The position numbers and the translations under genes were made by a program. A stretch of 64,000 nt of DNA from assembly GCA_949317995.1 (NCBI GenBank), contig OX439040.1, positions 59,492,089-59,556,088 of the forward strand. Direction: 5' to 3'. The notes under the pieces were generated by a model that searched no databases, was not told the origin of the DNA, and was given only the letters and a program-made list of their open reading frames with translations. This stretch comes from Acholoe squamosa (Eukaryota > Annelida > Polychaeta > Phyllodocida > Polynoidae). Shown here piece by piece: positions 29,997 to 40,748 of the stretch (positions within the stretch are counted from its first letter, which is position 1; each line of letters begins with the position of its first letter).

Positions 29997-30181
29997 TTCA
30001 AAAATGATGTAATCCATAAGCATGATGATAATGTTGCATGAACTTTTAATGACACATTGAACATCTCAGATTATTGGTGTTATAGAATAAATAAGAATAT
30101 GATAATTCTTTTCAGATTTTCAGTTTTATTGCTTTTCAGGATACATTCAACATTTTTTTTCATATAGGTACTTGTTATATT
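29997..30181. other. AT-rich intergenic
   Basis: No gene. It contains AATAAA (~30,087) and leads to the 3' end of the 475-residue gene on the minus strand. Confidence 0.5.
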
Positions 30182-31609
30182 TCACCGGATCAGTTTTCTG
30201 AACAGCATTTTGTCTTCTTCCCTTCTAAGAGACTTCATAAAAAACAAACGTCTACGACTTTCTCTCAATTGGCTTGCATCAGCCTGCTCAGGTGGATGTA
30301 CTTCTTGTAGCTGCAGCTGTAGTTTTATAGACGGGTCAAATTCCAGAAATGCCATACAGGTTGGACATAATTTGCTCCTGGTAGAGGCCAAACAAGTATC
30401 CAAATGCCTTTCTTTCAATGTCATGTTTTGTCCCAAGAGAGAGCACTTGGAGCACATCAAGCTTTTACTGTCCGCCATTTCAAAACAAGACCTCCTGCCT
30501 TGACAAATTGTAGTTTGCATGCAATCTGAATGACCAACACTCAATACAGTATGGTTCTTTGGGTTAAACAGAGATAACATGACACACATGTTTGAGTCAT
30601 CCCTGTAGCACCTGTGCTCTAATCTCTCTGAATCCAAGAAATATCCAAAAGAGGAAGGTCTCTTGGTCAAACCCCAGTGGGTCAAGAGTTCCATGCAGTA
30701 TGAACACATGACCATGTTGCATTTCTTAGAAAACGTTCCCCCTGCTGTGGCTTGGTGGATACACTTCATTGATCTCACTGGAAATATCTGATATTGGACA
30801 TAGAGAGAACACATCCTCATATACATCAGAAGTACAAATTTAACATATTTCTTCATTTGGGGATTCAAACTTCTAACAAAAGCTCTGAGTATCCTAGGCT
30901 GATGACACTGTATCAGTCCTTCCAGAACACCAGCAGTTTGGTCTGCCCTCACATAATGCAAAGCTACCAAAGGGAAAGTGTGTGAGACTTTTCGAGACAG
31001 TATTAAATGCAGTCTGTTCATGTCTTGGTGTTCTTCAAATGATGTGGGATCAATATTTATACTGTGCAAACACCTAAGAATGATTGAGTTCTGACGATGA
31101 ACAGGCAACATTTTTGGTTTGGGTAGCAGGTATGTAATATTAACATTTCCATCCTTGGCATACATTTCCTCCATCTTGGATAAACGATACTTTACATCCA
31201 CCAACATCTGGACAAGAAACTCATTACCAGGCAAAGATAGTGTTCCATATACCAAGTGGAGAAGTGCAAATCTCTTGTCTCCTTTCTTTCCTCTCATATG
31301 AGAGAAAATGAGCTGATCGTAAGCCTCTGAGAAGCTAGCATGGACATCGATAGAGGGATCTATGGTCCTTTTGTTTCCTAGAAAGTCTCTCAGCCACCTA
31401 GCAAACTTGGTTGCACAGTCTCCCTCATCAACTAAAGGTGAAAGCAGTGGATTCAGAATGCTCACAACAACCAGAACGATAATTTTCTGTATAATCCTTT
31501 CAAATGAACAAGCATCGAAAGAAGACAGCACACAGCAGTCCCATGAGCAGTCCATATATCCACAAGAGATTTCCTTCTGTATCTTTTTGAGTATTTCTCC
31601 CATGACCAT
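30182..31609 (-). CDS. Cys-rich 475-residue protein, possibly UL32-like packaging factor
   Basis: 475 residues. The N-terminal 280 residues are helical with a hydrophobic stretch near 41-58. The C-terminal ~180 residues hold many Cys/His including CxxC pairs at 302-305, 386-389 and 415-418, plus H402 and C406. The very C-terminus is strongly basic. A long helical protein with several CxxC/His sites in its C-terminal half is reminiscent of the conserved herpesvirus capsid-packaging accessory protein (UL32/ORF68 family). I can point only to composition and motif order, so this is a weak hypothesis. Its start overlaps the end of the next gene by 110 bp in another frame, a compact viral arrangement. 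ATGs at codons 1 and 3 are alternative starts. Confidence 0.6.
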   Translation of the reverse strand: MVMGEILKKIQKEISCGYMDCSWDCCVLSSFDACSFERIIQKIIVLVVVSILNPLLSPLVDEGDCATKFARWLRDFLGNKRTIDPSIDVHASFSEAYDQLIFSHMRGKKGDKRFALLHLVYGTLSLPGNEFLVQMLVDVKYRLSKMEEMYAKDGNVNITYLLPKPKMLPVHRQNSIILRCLHSINIDPTSFEEHQDMNRLHLILSRKVSHTFPLVALHYVRADQTAGVLEGLIQCHQPRILRAFVRSLNPQMKKYVKFVLLMYMRMCSLYVQYQIFPVRSMKCIHQATAGGTFSKKCNMVMCSYCMELLTHWGLTKRPSSFGYFLDSERLEHRCYRDDSNMCVMLSLFNPKNHTVLSVGHSDCMQTTICQGRRSCFEMADSKSLMCSKCSLLGQNMTLKERHLDTCLASTRSKLCPTCMAFLEFDPSIKLQLQLQEVHPPEQADASQLRESRRRLFFMKSLRREEDKMLFRKLIR

Positions 31610-32126
31610 CTGTAAAATCCAATTCCTTTTTTCCAGTTAGCAACAGGGTGGCATCTTGCCAAGCAGCTCTAGGTTCTGAGAGAAGTGTCAACTCTGTAAT
31701 ATTCAATTTCATTTCTTGTGATGCTTTTTCAACAATGTCTTTAACAAATACATTTCCCGGGATGCAAATGCTGTCTTTGTTCCCACTGTAAATCAATCTC
31801 AGTGTAATGGAGATAAAGTTATCATGAGTGTCACATACTATATATTTATCTGTCTTTATGGACACATCTCCATCATACTTGCATAGTGACCTAAGGACAA
31901 TTTTCTCTATTTGATTTGTTCCTACACTCGATTTAACCCCATCCGTTTCTTTTGAGAGAGACATTATGTTGTATATTTCATCTTTCTCCAATTTCATTGT
32001 GCCAAATAAAACAACAACAATGTCCTCACAACATTGCCTCATCCTTGTTATTCCCCACCACATGACCAGTTCATGCCCAACTGTTTCTATGAACTGACTA
32101 AACTTCAGTAAATTCAAGAGGCTCAA
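31500..32126 (-). CDS. Tail-anchored protein, 5' end cut by retroelement junction; possibly UL34-like
   Basis: 208 codons remain. A single hydrophobic segment at the extreme C-terminus (~187-207) predicts a tail-anchored membrane protein with the bulk in cytoplasm or nucleoplasm. Residues ~75-150 alternate beta-like segments. In herpesviruses the nuclear-egress membrane subunit (UL34 family) has this topology and lies in the same cluster as UL32, which makes the pairing suggestive, but I cannot show homology. The apparent Met at 32,126 lies at the junction with DIRS-type sequence, so the true N-terminus is probably missing. Confidence 0.5.
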   Translation of the reverse strand: MSLLNLLKFSQFIETVGHELVMWWGITRMRQCCEDIVVVLFGTMKLEKDEIYNIMSLSKETDGVKSSVGTNQIEKIVLRSLCKYDGDVSIKTDKYIVCDTHDNFISITLRLIYSGNKDSICIPGNVFVKDIVEKASQEMKLNITELTLLSEPRAAWQDATLLLTGKKELDFTDGHGRNTQKDTEGNLLWIYGLLMGLLCAVFFRCLFI

Positions 32127-33571
32127 ACGCCAACGACGAGATCTGGGTCGACGCCTCCCTTACGGGCATCGGCGCGGCAAACCGACAATATGCATATCGC
32201 CAAGAAATCCGCCCCCCAACAGGCTCTCTATTCATCATAACTGAACTCGAGTCGGCAAACGTGGTAGTCGCACTGCATTCCCTTCTGCAGTCGGCCTCCC
32301 GAGGCTCACATGTCAGAGTCCACTGCGATAACAGGGGCGCGGTCGCAGCACTCACCATGGGCCGGGCTCGTAATGAGGTTCTGAATCAGTCATCCAGGGC
32401 CATCTGGGCAATACAGGCGAAACTACAAGTTCATCTCTCGTTCGAATACATTAACACCAAAGACAATAACATCGCCGACGCGCTCAGCAGATCGCACATG
32501 TCACGTTGTAACCGCTGCATGACCGACGACCTCATTATAAAACATAATCTCACTGAAATCACCCCTTGCCTGTACTTCCTGTCTGAAATCCAACCATCAT
32601 TTACTTACAGACGGCAGATGGAATGCCCTTGCGGCACTGGCCGAGAAACGGCAGGAGGGTGCCAGAGCAAAAGCCACCATCAAGAAATACAACAGTACTA
32701 TCTGAGCATACATGGAATTCTGCCTAGACATGGGGATCTGCATCCTCTCTCCCACCGTGGTGGACGTCTGCATGTACATCGAAAACGAAATGCTCAACAA
32801 CCTGGCTCCGGGCACCATGGCCAACAAATTGTCACATGTGCGCCAGTTCCTGAAACTGGCAGAGGGCCAGTCTACAGGAATCAACCACCCCCGAGTACGT
32901 CGGGCACTAGACTCGATCGACAGAGACAAAACATACATCCCGAGAGCAAAACCGGAGATACCTCTACCGATTCTGAAGCGAGTGCTCTCAAACCTGCCCC
33001 GAGACCCCACGGGAGTGACGATGAGAGCGATATTACTCTCTTCTTCGCTGGCCTTCGACAGTCGGAGGTCGCCCCGCACTCCATCAGACAGTTTACTCCG
33101 GCTCATCATCTCACCAGGGCCGATGTGAGTGTATCGGACACGGTCCAGGTGTATATCAAGCATGCCAAGAATATGCAGAAGGTGGGGCAGTACAAACACA
33201 TTACACTCCACCCGGCCTTGAACCCCATCTTCTGTCCAGTGGCCACTCTCAAGAAAGTACTGACGTTGTCACCCACTATTCACCCACAGCAGGCAATGTT
33301 TACACACCCAGGCACCTCAGTGCCTATCCCGCTGTCCGAGGTGACTACACTATGGGACAATACTCTTCGGAAGCTTGGTATCCCGGTCAAGACATATTCC
33401 CTTCATTCTATCCGTAAGACCACATCCACCACAGCTTACAACAATGGGTGTACCGAACTCGAAGTCCAGCACTTTGGAGGCTGGTCCTCTGGGTCGTACA
33501 AGACCTATATCACCCGGGCCGACAGGCGCAAGGTGAACTTGGCGCTGGTTCGGGCTCTTCAGCAGTCATAA
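32105..33571 (+). pseudogene. DIRS-type retroelement fragment: RNase H and tyrosine recombinase
   Basis: An open frame from ~32,105 encodes an RNase H domain (WVDASLTGIGA near 32,144, HCDNRGAV, then NIADALSRS near 32,470). There is no reverse transcriptase before it, so the element is 5'-truncated at the viral junction. The tyrosine recombinase N-terminal part is in another frame (32,712-~33,030). The catalytic C-terminal part returns to the first frame, with HSIRK, the HFGGW box and a final Tyr (YKTYI) before the stop at 33,571. The double frame change means the recombinase is broken or was never one ORF here. RNase H plus tyrosine recombinase identifies the DIRS/Ngaro group. Its CpG-rich codons differ sharply from the viral side. 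Confidence 0.8.
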
Positions 33572-33664
33572 CAACACCTCTCATGCACTTTTGGGTTTGG
33601 CCTGTATTTTAGTGTTCATACCGTATTTACATTATGTCAAAATCCTGTGATACAACATCTCTGG

Positions 33665-33772
33665 TTAATACATTATATTGTTCTTACATTTATTAAGTAC
33701 ATACCCTCTTACTTAATCATAAGTCATATCAATTTTATTCATCATCAATTGTTCTTATCCACATGTATGTAC
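33665..33772 (+). repeat. Repeat A1 downstream of the recombinase
   Basis: 108 bp starting TTAATACATTATATTG and ending ACATGTATGTAC. A near-identical direct copy is at 34,468-34,581 (with a 6-bp CCGGTA-type insertion) and an inverted partial copy at 34,181-34,252. These may be terminal repeats of the retroelement. Confidence 0.75.
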
Positions 33773-33791
33773 AATGGTAAAGGTGAAATAT

Positions 33792-33911
33792 GAGCAGTTT
33801 GAGCTGACCGTTTCTTCACGAGGGTGACCTGCCCGTTCCGCACGAGGCCGTTAGGCCGAGTGCGGAGCGGGCAGGTCACCCGAGTGAAGAAACAGGAAGC
33901 TCAAACTGTTC
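33792..33911. other. 120-nt fold-back hairpin
   Basis: GAGCAGTTTGAGCT pairs with AGCTCAAACTGTTC. Further in, TTTCTTCAC...GGGTGACCTGCCCG pairs with CGGGCAGGTCACCC...GTGAAGAAA, then TCCGCAC with GTGCGGA around a GAGGCCGTTAGGCC loop. It looks like a small fold-back element or the ends of a DNA transposon. Confidence 0.65.
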
Positions 33912-34180
33912 AGAGTTCATCTTTACATTTATGTCAAGGTGTTTGGGTTGATAATTAATCAATACTTCATCAATAAGATTGAAATTAAACCCTTATTTAC
34001 CTGTCGTCTACCCGAAAATGCCGTGTGCCGCCATCTTGAATGTTTACGTTTCAAAAGTGCTGCGCATGCGCAATAGACCTATGACGTCATCGTGCGGATT
34101 TGGCCCTGGTTATTTAACGCAGGGGTGCAATACGGGGGTTTAGTGCATTGTCAATGGAGCATCGATATTCACCTAAAACT
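33912..34180 (+). other. Non-coding, promoter-like segment
   Basis: Contains GCGCATGCGC (NRF-1-type site), TGACGTCA (CRE) at ~34,082 and TATTTAACGC. No gene follows directly; it could be the promoter of a lost element. Confidence 0.35.
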
Positions 34181-34252
34181 GATATGACTTATGATTAAGT
34201 AAGAGGGTATGTACCGGTACTTAATAAATGTAAGAACAATATAATGTATTAA
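34181..34252 (-). repeat. Repeat A' (inverted), left arm of a 72-bp palindrome
   Basis: Exact reverse complement of 34,468-34,539. With the MITE between them removed, the two arms would form a continuous ~140-bp palindrome centred on TTAA. Confidence 0.8.
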
Positions 34253-34467
34253 GGGAGTGATCATTTTTTAACAACAGGGGGGGGCCGGTGGGTTTGAGGG
34301 GGGGGTCAGAATTTTTTCAACCTCTTGACCGGGGGGGGGGGGGTCAGAATTTTTTCAATACCTCTGATGGGGGGGGTCAAAATAATTTCACCTGTTTTCA
34401 GTGGAAAACCCCGCGCGTTACTATAGGCTAAAAGGGGACGTTCTGTTGTTAAAAAATGATCACTCCC
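34253..34467. mobile_element. MITE of the GGGAGTGATCA family, copy 1
   Basis: 215 bp with inverted ends GGGAGTGATCATTTTTTAAC(AACAG) and their complement, flanked by TTAA on both sides. The interior is G-rich with CCGGTGGGTTTGAGG and GTCAGAATTTTTTCAACC. No coding capacity. Confidence 0.8.
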
Positions 34468-34581
34468 TTAATACATTATATTGTTCTTACATTTATTAAG
34501 TACCGGTACATACCCTCTTACTTAATCATAAGTCATATCAGTTTTATTCATCATCAATTGTTCTTATCCACATGTATGTAC
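34468..34581 (+). repeat. Repeat A2
   Basis: Direct copy of A1 (33,665-33,772), differing mainly by an extra CCGGTA-type hexamer and few substitutions. Confidence 0.75.
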
Positions 34582-35820
34582 TTAATATTATTTAACTCCA
34601 AATATAATAAATATTATCACAATTCAATCCTTCCTTGTTACTGGTCACGTGTAAAGCAGGGGACATGGGTCGCATAAAGTAATGACAGAATAGATGTGAT
34701 GCGACTTATGGTTGACCAGTAGAATGTAGAGATCCCAGGGTATTGAACTGGTAACAATAGACGCTGGCCAAGCCTGCACGCCAATGCCCTCGCCAAGAAA
34801 TAGTGCTCTGAGCCCTGAATATGGCTAACCGGATCTGGACGCGGAAGTGGCTGGCGCAGTGCATTGTGGTCTCTACGTATTCGACTGTGACGCCCATCTT
34901 CTCGTCGCTTCGCCGGTATTTCCTTGAAAAGGTAAGCTGGAAATTCAGACGATACACGTTCTTTGGCTCAAGTATTCTCTCACTGTAAATGACATATTTG
35001 CTATATGAGCTATGGCTAATAAGAGGGGAGCCAAGGAAGCCACCATGTGCTTTTACAGCCAATTTCTGCCTGTCAAATTTCGCCCGGTCGCCATGGGCGC
35101 ACGTCGGGCACCCTTCTCATCCTGTCCGGCTTTATGATTTCATTAAATACCCTGACTCATTTAATGGACACTGCGTTTAACAGTTTTGGTCTTTCTAGAA
35201 TGGTAGTGGTATTAACAAGAGGAATACAGCGGGTTCTTAAATTGCACGGGTGAGTGGCTTTGTGACGTGAACAAATAGGATAACTTCATGGTTTATTTCC
35301 GGAAACAGGTACCGGTCGAGTGGGTTCGGGCTCGTCCGGCTTGAGCTGTCACGCGCTGTCAAAACTTTCATTGTGCTTACGACGTTGTTTCTTCTATTTC
35401 ACCGAGAGCAGAACTTGAGCGAACAGGCTCAATTCTCTTTCGTTTGGTAGTGAGATAGAGCCATAAGCCTATGCATCTCTTGTTTTCACTGCGGATATTC
35501 TTGTAACTGGGGTCTTAATATCTGTGACCAGTCTGTGTGACAGTGCCACTGTACTAGTCTATAGTCTGTTTCTGTATCCCAGTGACAGTGCGCTTTAAAT
35601 TACCAGACATTCAGTCCAGACATTACATCTTACATTGTCACTTATGTTAACTCATAATAGAAGTATCATGAATAGAAGAAGTCACTCGTGGCTTAATCAA
35701 GTTAATATCAATGAAAATGTGCCTCAATTGATTCAGACTTAACCTAAGTTTTTCAACCCTTGTCCTTGACCGTAGCCCATGGCGTGGGGGTTGGGGGGGT
35801 GGGGTAAATGATCACTCCCT
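34582..35820. other. Host DNA with CpG-rich segment and a possible first exon
   Basis: From 34,834 an ATG opens a 37-codon frame ending TTGAAAAG then GTAAGC, a good splice-donor match, in a CpG-rich setting (GCGGAAGTGGCTGGCGC). A second CpG-rich patch lies at 35,300-35,450. Either could be a 5' exon or promoter for profilin or another host gene. Not enough for a gene call. Confidence 0.3.
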
Positions 35821-35828
35821 TATCCTTA

Positions 35829-37549
35829 GGGAGTGATCATTTTCTAACAACAGGGGAGGGGGCTGGTAAGTTTGTACGCGGACGCGCAAACCCCCCCCCC
35901 CCCCCTTGATGGGGTAAAAAAAAATTTACCCCACCAGGTAGGCACTTACCTAGTTTTCAAGACTTTGTCCCATGCATTTTATCTTTTAAGCAATGGATAG
36001 ATCTCATAAAAAAAATGGATTTGCTCTTTAAATGAAGTCTTTATGCCAAGTATAAGGGAAGTTATGAATGATCAAAGACCCCAAATCAAACCCTAAATTC
36101 TGCCACTATTAGGAGTTTAAATAGGGCCCAAATTTGTGATCAAGCATATCTGATACAGGAGTGGCTACATGTCTTAAATCATTATTTTGGACTATTTTCT
36201 TTTCATGTATGGAAGAGTTCCCCATGAAAGGTTGAAAATCAATGTATCATATCAAAATTTAACAATTTAAAGGGATTTTATCTTGACCTAATATCATCTC
36301 AGGGATGAAAGAGTTCAAGGTTTTCCTTGATTTCAAGTGTTTTTTTTTTTCACTCACTTAAGAAAAATAAGTTTTCTTGAAAATCCTTGAAAACAGGATA
36401 AAGGAGTCACAAATTACCCCCCATACATTTAACATCGTACTTGGACCATAGGTCATGTTGTGCAAAAGCACCACTAGCAGGTGGTGCATATTTTGGGTAT
36501 GCTATCCGAACAAGACCTTAGAAAACAGCTATACAGTAGTATTCTAAAGGGATCCTAGGTCATACTCTGCAAAAGGGCCATAATGTGCACATTTTGGGTA
36601 TAGTATCCGAACAACATCTTGGGACTGGAGGGCATATACAGTGTATTTAAAGTTGTTTCCTTTTTCAAGGTTTTTTGTCACTGTTGACTTTCATCCCTGT
36701 CATCTGCAATTTAACGTTCTCACAGAATTGGCGCAAAATTATGGAGTTGATATAAGATCTTTAATCGGTCATAATTTCCCTTTAAATTGATGTAAAGACT
36801 TCATTTAAAAAGGAAATCCACTTATTTTTATCAGCTCTATCCATTGCTATATAAATGATATACATAGGATTGGATTCTAGCAAACAGAAAAGAACGTAAC
36901 ATGGAGAAGCTGGTGGAAGGGTGATAGCTAATGGCACGCTAAAATTTTTGTGGGGTCTGGCAAACATCCTGTTTCCCTATGAAATGAAAAACCCTAGACA
37001 GTTTCTAAACCATTTTTTTCTGTAGAAAGTGTGAGAACTATTCTCTTTTATGTGAGATTTAGCCTTTATACCAAAAATTGATTTCAAAGTTATGGGGTAA
37101 CTTCACTTGGGGAGAATGGGATGTTTATCTGAATCAATTATTTCTCAAAAAGATTCTTATTAAAACACTAATCAATCCCTTTAAGATGAGCCCATGTTTG
37201 TTAAGATCCTCCAATAAATAGCTACACAATGAGCTTGCAAAGAAAGGAGAGTTTAGCACTCCCCAGTTTCAGCTTTATCAGTTTCACACCTCGACTGCAA
37301 CAGAAGCATACACTGGGGGTAGGTAAGTGCCTACCCCAGGGCACATGAATGTGCCCTTTTACCCTATAGACTATAGTAACGCACAGGGTTTTTCCCCTGA
37401 AAACAGGTGAAATTATATTGACCTCCCTCATCAGAGGGGTTGAAATAATTCTGACCCCCCCCCCCCCCCGGTCAAGGGGTTGAAAAAATTCTGACCCCCC
37501 TCAAACCCACCAGCCCCCCCCCCCCCGTTGTTAAAAAATGATCACTCCC
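35829..37549. mobile_element. Long (1.7 kb) member of the GGGAGTGATCA family, copy 2
   Basis: Ends GGGAGTGATCATTTTCTAAC and GTTAAAAAATGATCACTCCC, flanked by TTA on both sides. The inner ends share the G-rich/GTCAGAAT motifs of the short copies. No ORF longer than ~70 codons, so it is non-autonomous or decayed. A partial third end (ATGATCACTCCCTTA) lies just upstream at ~35,807. Confidence 0.75.
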
Positions 37550-39395
37550 TTAAGTTAACTGTGCTTAAGTGAAAGAGTGGGGGGGGGGGGGTAGAGGAAT
37601 GCTCGGGAGCTGGCAAAGGTAGAATTATATAGGTAGTGTCAGTGATAGTGTACTGGAAAATGTAGCCTTTTTGCTGTTTTCTTTTCAAATATAGGGATTA
37701 GAAATTAATGCATCAAGTATGTGATGTAAATTTTGAATACCTTTATGATTTTGGAATGTAATTTGCTGTACGATGTCTGGATCTTTTCTGATATTAAAGG
37801 ATTTTAACACCCTTTTTTTTTACATTTCCTATTTAATTTAACCCTTCATGAGGATCCTTATCAGTAGCCTGAGTAGGGAAATAAGTCTGATAAGGGCTGC
37901 GCTTCCTGACGTCACTGCTGATCCCTAGAATGGGAGGGGAGATTCATTTTTTTTTTCATACAAAAAACATACGTGAAGACATAGACTCGTATGAATGCAT
38001 TCTCGTGTTGGTATGCTAAGAAAGGGGACCCTTTTATTTGGGGGGGGGGGGGGGCATTTTCAGCAGATGCAAAATCCCCCACCCCTCTCGTGCCAAAAAA
38101 GTAATCACTTCCTAAGCTGTAAGTCTAGGGCCTGTATTCCATCTATGGTTGTAGCTGATGTCTCAAGTTGACATCATATCCTGGAATACACATCCTGATC
38201 CTATTGTAGTATGTCCCACTTTGGTATGGTCCTATATCGACTGCCATAATCCCCCGCATTAGGCGCATATCCTGCATATAAGGTGCATCCTGAGTTAAAA
38301 TAAAAGCTATAAAATGCATCTAGGGCCTGAATTTTGAAGGTTAAGTATCAGGTTCCGAAGTAAAAGTGTCCTACCTTGAAGACACACCCAGAGTTTGGGG
38401 GTATTCTATAAGGCGCGGTAGGCCTCAGATTCGGGTATAAGGTGTGCCTTATACCTGGGAAATTATGCCATTTATGGTACGTAACATATGCTCACGTAGG
38501 TAGGTATCTGTATTTAATACTAACTCTAAAAGAGGTAGTGGTGTCAGGTGTGTCTTAGGCCTCAAATACCTGAAAGTCTTCATTCAAATACTTCTTTCTA
38601 CCTTATTCTGTGTTCTGACACAGCCACATGGACTTGATGTCTATTAAACCACACAATCAGACCGGTTCAGGGGCGCCCATTATATAAGACTTGCATGAAG
38701 ATATACACCCCTAGCACCGCTGCACGCTCCTCATGCTTCACTGAACGTGGTAGACAGCAGTTCACAAGAGCTATGCTCTCTGACTATCTTTCATACCCGC
38801 AAAGTCCTTAGTTTTCTGGGATTTTTTTTTTTTTTTTTTTTTTCACCCCAAGATCATCTGGGTCAATATTGTGATTCATCCAGATCCAATGATAGGCGTT
38901 CTTATCATATATGAGGGGGGGGGGTGAACTTTCAAGGAACTTAGTTTTTTTTCTTGTCCGAAGTTTGCAGGCGTTATTGTGCCAAAAAGGGAGGGACTCC
39001 AGTAAAGCTGTATCAGTACACCCTGTCCCATATGACGTGGGGAAGACCGGGATAGGGTATCTTTGTCTATGTACGTTGTAGGGGAATGCCACAAATGGGG
39101 TACCATAAATTGCAGCGTATAGGCTGCACCTCATACATAAACCAAAGCCGGTTGTGGATTATAGATTAAGCTCAAAGAAGAGAGCGGCTTATGAGGGCGT
39201 TTGATACTATAGAGCAGTACTAAAGTACTGATTTTCAAGCCCATATGCGGCTTATAGCTTTCTCCCCATAATTATCAGGGTGCCGCTTGTGCGAAGGTAC
39301 GGCTTATACAAGGGGATTTAAGGTAGTGTGGGGAGACTTTCCCATTAATCCTTGGTTTACAAATGCTGCAGCCCATGATGTGTTCCTTGTTCCAG
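37550..39395. other. Host non-coding DNA upstream of profilin
   Basis: Contains homopolymer G and T runs and several AAGGCGC/CTTATA-rich patches (38,250-38,470 and 39,110-39,310) that look like diverged copies of one dispersed repeat. No coding exon supported. Confidence 0.45.
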
Positions 39396-39406
39396 ACACA
39401 GTCACC

Positions 39407-40717
39407 ATGTCTTGGGACAGCTACATTGATAACCTAGTTGCAAATAGCAAGGATTCAGTCGACAGAGTCTGCATCATTGGCTTAGATGGTGGAGCACCAT
39501 GGACAACAGCCGCCCACCCAAAGGTATGTTGATATTGGAGATTGGTTATTTAGGGAGTACTGCATGTCTAAGCCAGCACTAGTGTGGTTTATCTGCGATT
39601 AACACACAGGGCGAATCCAACCACATACATGTAGTATTCTATTCCTCTATTTTTGTAAATATTTCTATTAGGCCACACCAAATTAAAAAAATTGTTCTAT
39701 GGATTTTCTGTTTTGAAAATTTATTTGTTTATGGATTTTGCATAGCCAAAATGTGGAGAGGACGATTTTTTTTTTGGCCGGGGGTCCCTTGTTGAAAATG
39801 TTCTCTTTTTTTTCCTAAGTGCAGAATAGGCCTATAATGAAACCGATAACATCCTTACCTATCCAATAAGTGGTCTGCCATTTCTGCACTTTTATTGAGC
39901 GATCCTGTAAGCTACTTGAAAAAAAAAGTAGTTTTCCGCCATTTTGAATTTCGCTGGTTTAGGTAAAACCCACTGATAGTACATACCATGATGGGTACCT
40001 TGTCCCTGGTTAACACACACTTCCAGGGACATGCTGGTCCCATCTTATCAGTTCTTATCAGTGTGTGTCGCCAGAACCAGCTCCACACCAGCTAGTGGCC
40101 AATAGAGCAATATACATGTATTTTCAAATATTCTACTGGCCAAATGGCCAATTTCAAAGAAAATCTAGACAAAATCACTGGTCCGCAGCCATTGGCCACC
40201 AGGCTAGAATTAATGCCTATCCTTGCCTAATTTATCAATCAACAAATGATCTCTATCGCTCTTTCTTTTTTTTTTCTTTTTTTTTTACCTTTCACAATTG
40301 CCCATCTATGTGTCTTTTTCACTTTTGATAAATGTCGGTTAACACGTCACTGAGGTTGCCGGTAGCTGTAGCATTGGCTTAGCAGCTTTTGCCTTGAGAG
40401 TGCAGATGTCAAACTTGTATTTGAAAGGTAAAAAAAAAATATATATAACTTCTCTCTTTTTCATCATCAGTCCCTTAAACTAGATCAAACCGAGGGAGCC
40501 AATGTTGCGAAAACGTTTAAAATGAAGGACTTCAGCGGGTTCCAGGCAGGTGGGATCCATATGGAGGGAGTTAAATACCAGTTTCTCAGGGACGAAGATG
40601 GCAAAGTAGTAGTCGGCAAAAAGAAAGACCACGGGTCTGTAGTCATCCAATGCACAAAAACAGGTGGGTACGACTTCAGTTCAAAGTTAAAGAGCACATT
40701 TCTAGAAATTTTGCAGT

Positions 40718-40748
<31 letters not shown>

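Noticed and set aside
34834..34950. Possible first exon with GTAAGC donor
   Set aside because: Only one exon visible and no domain; listed as a possibility, not a gene.
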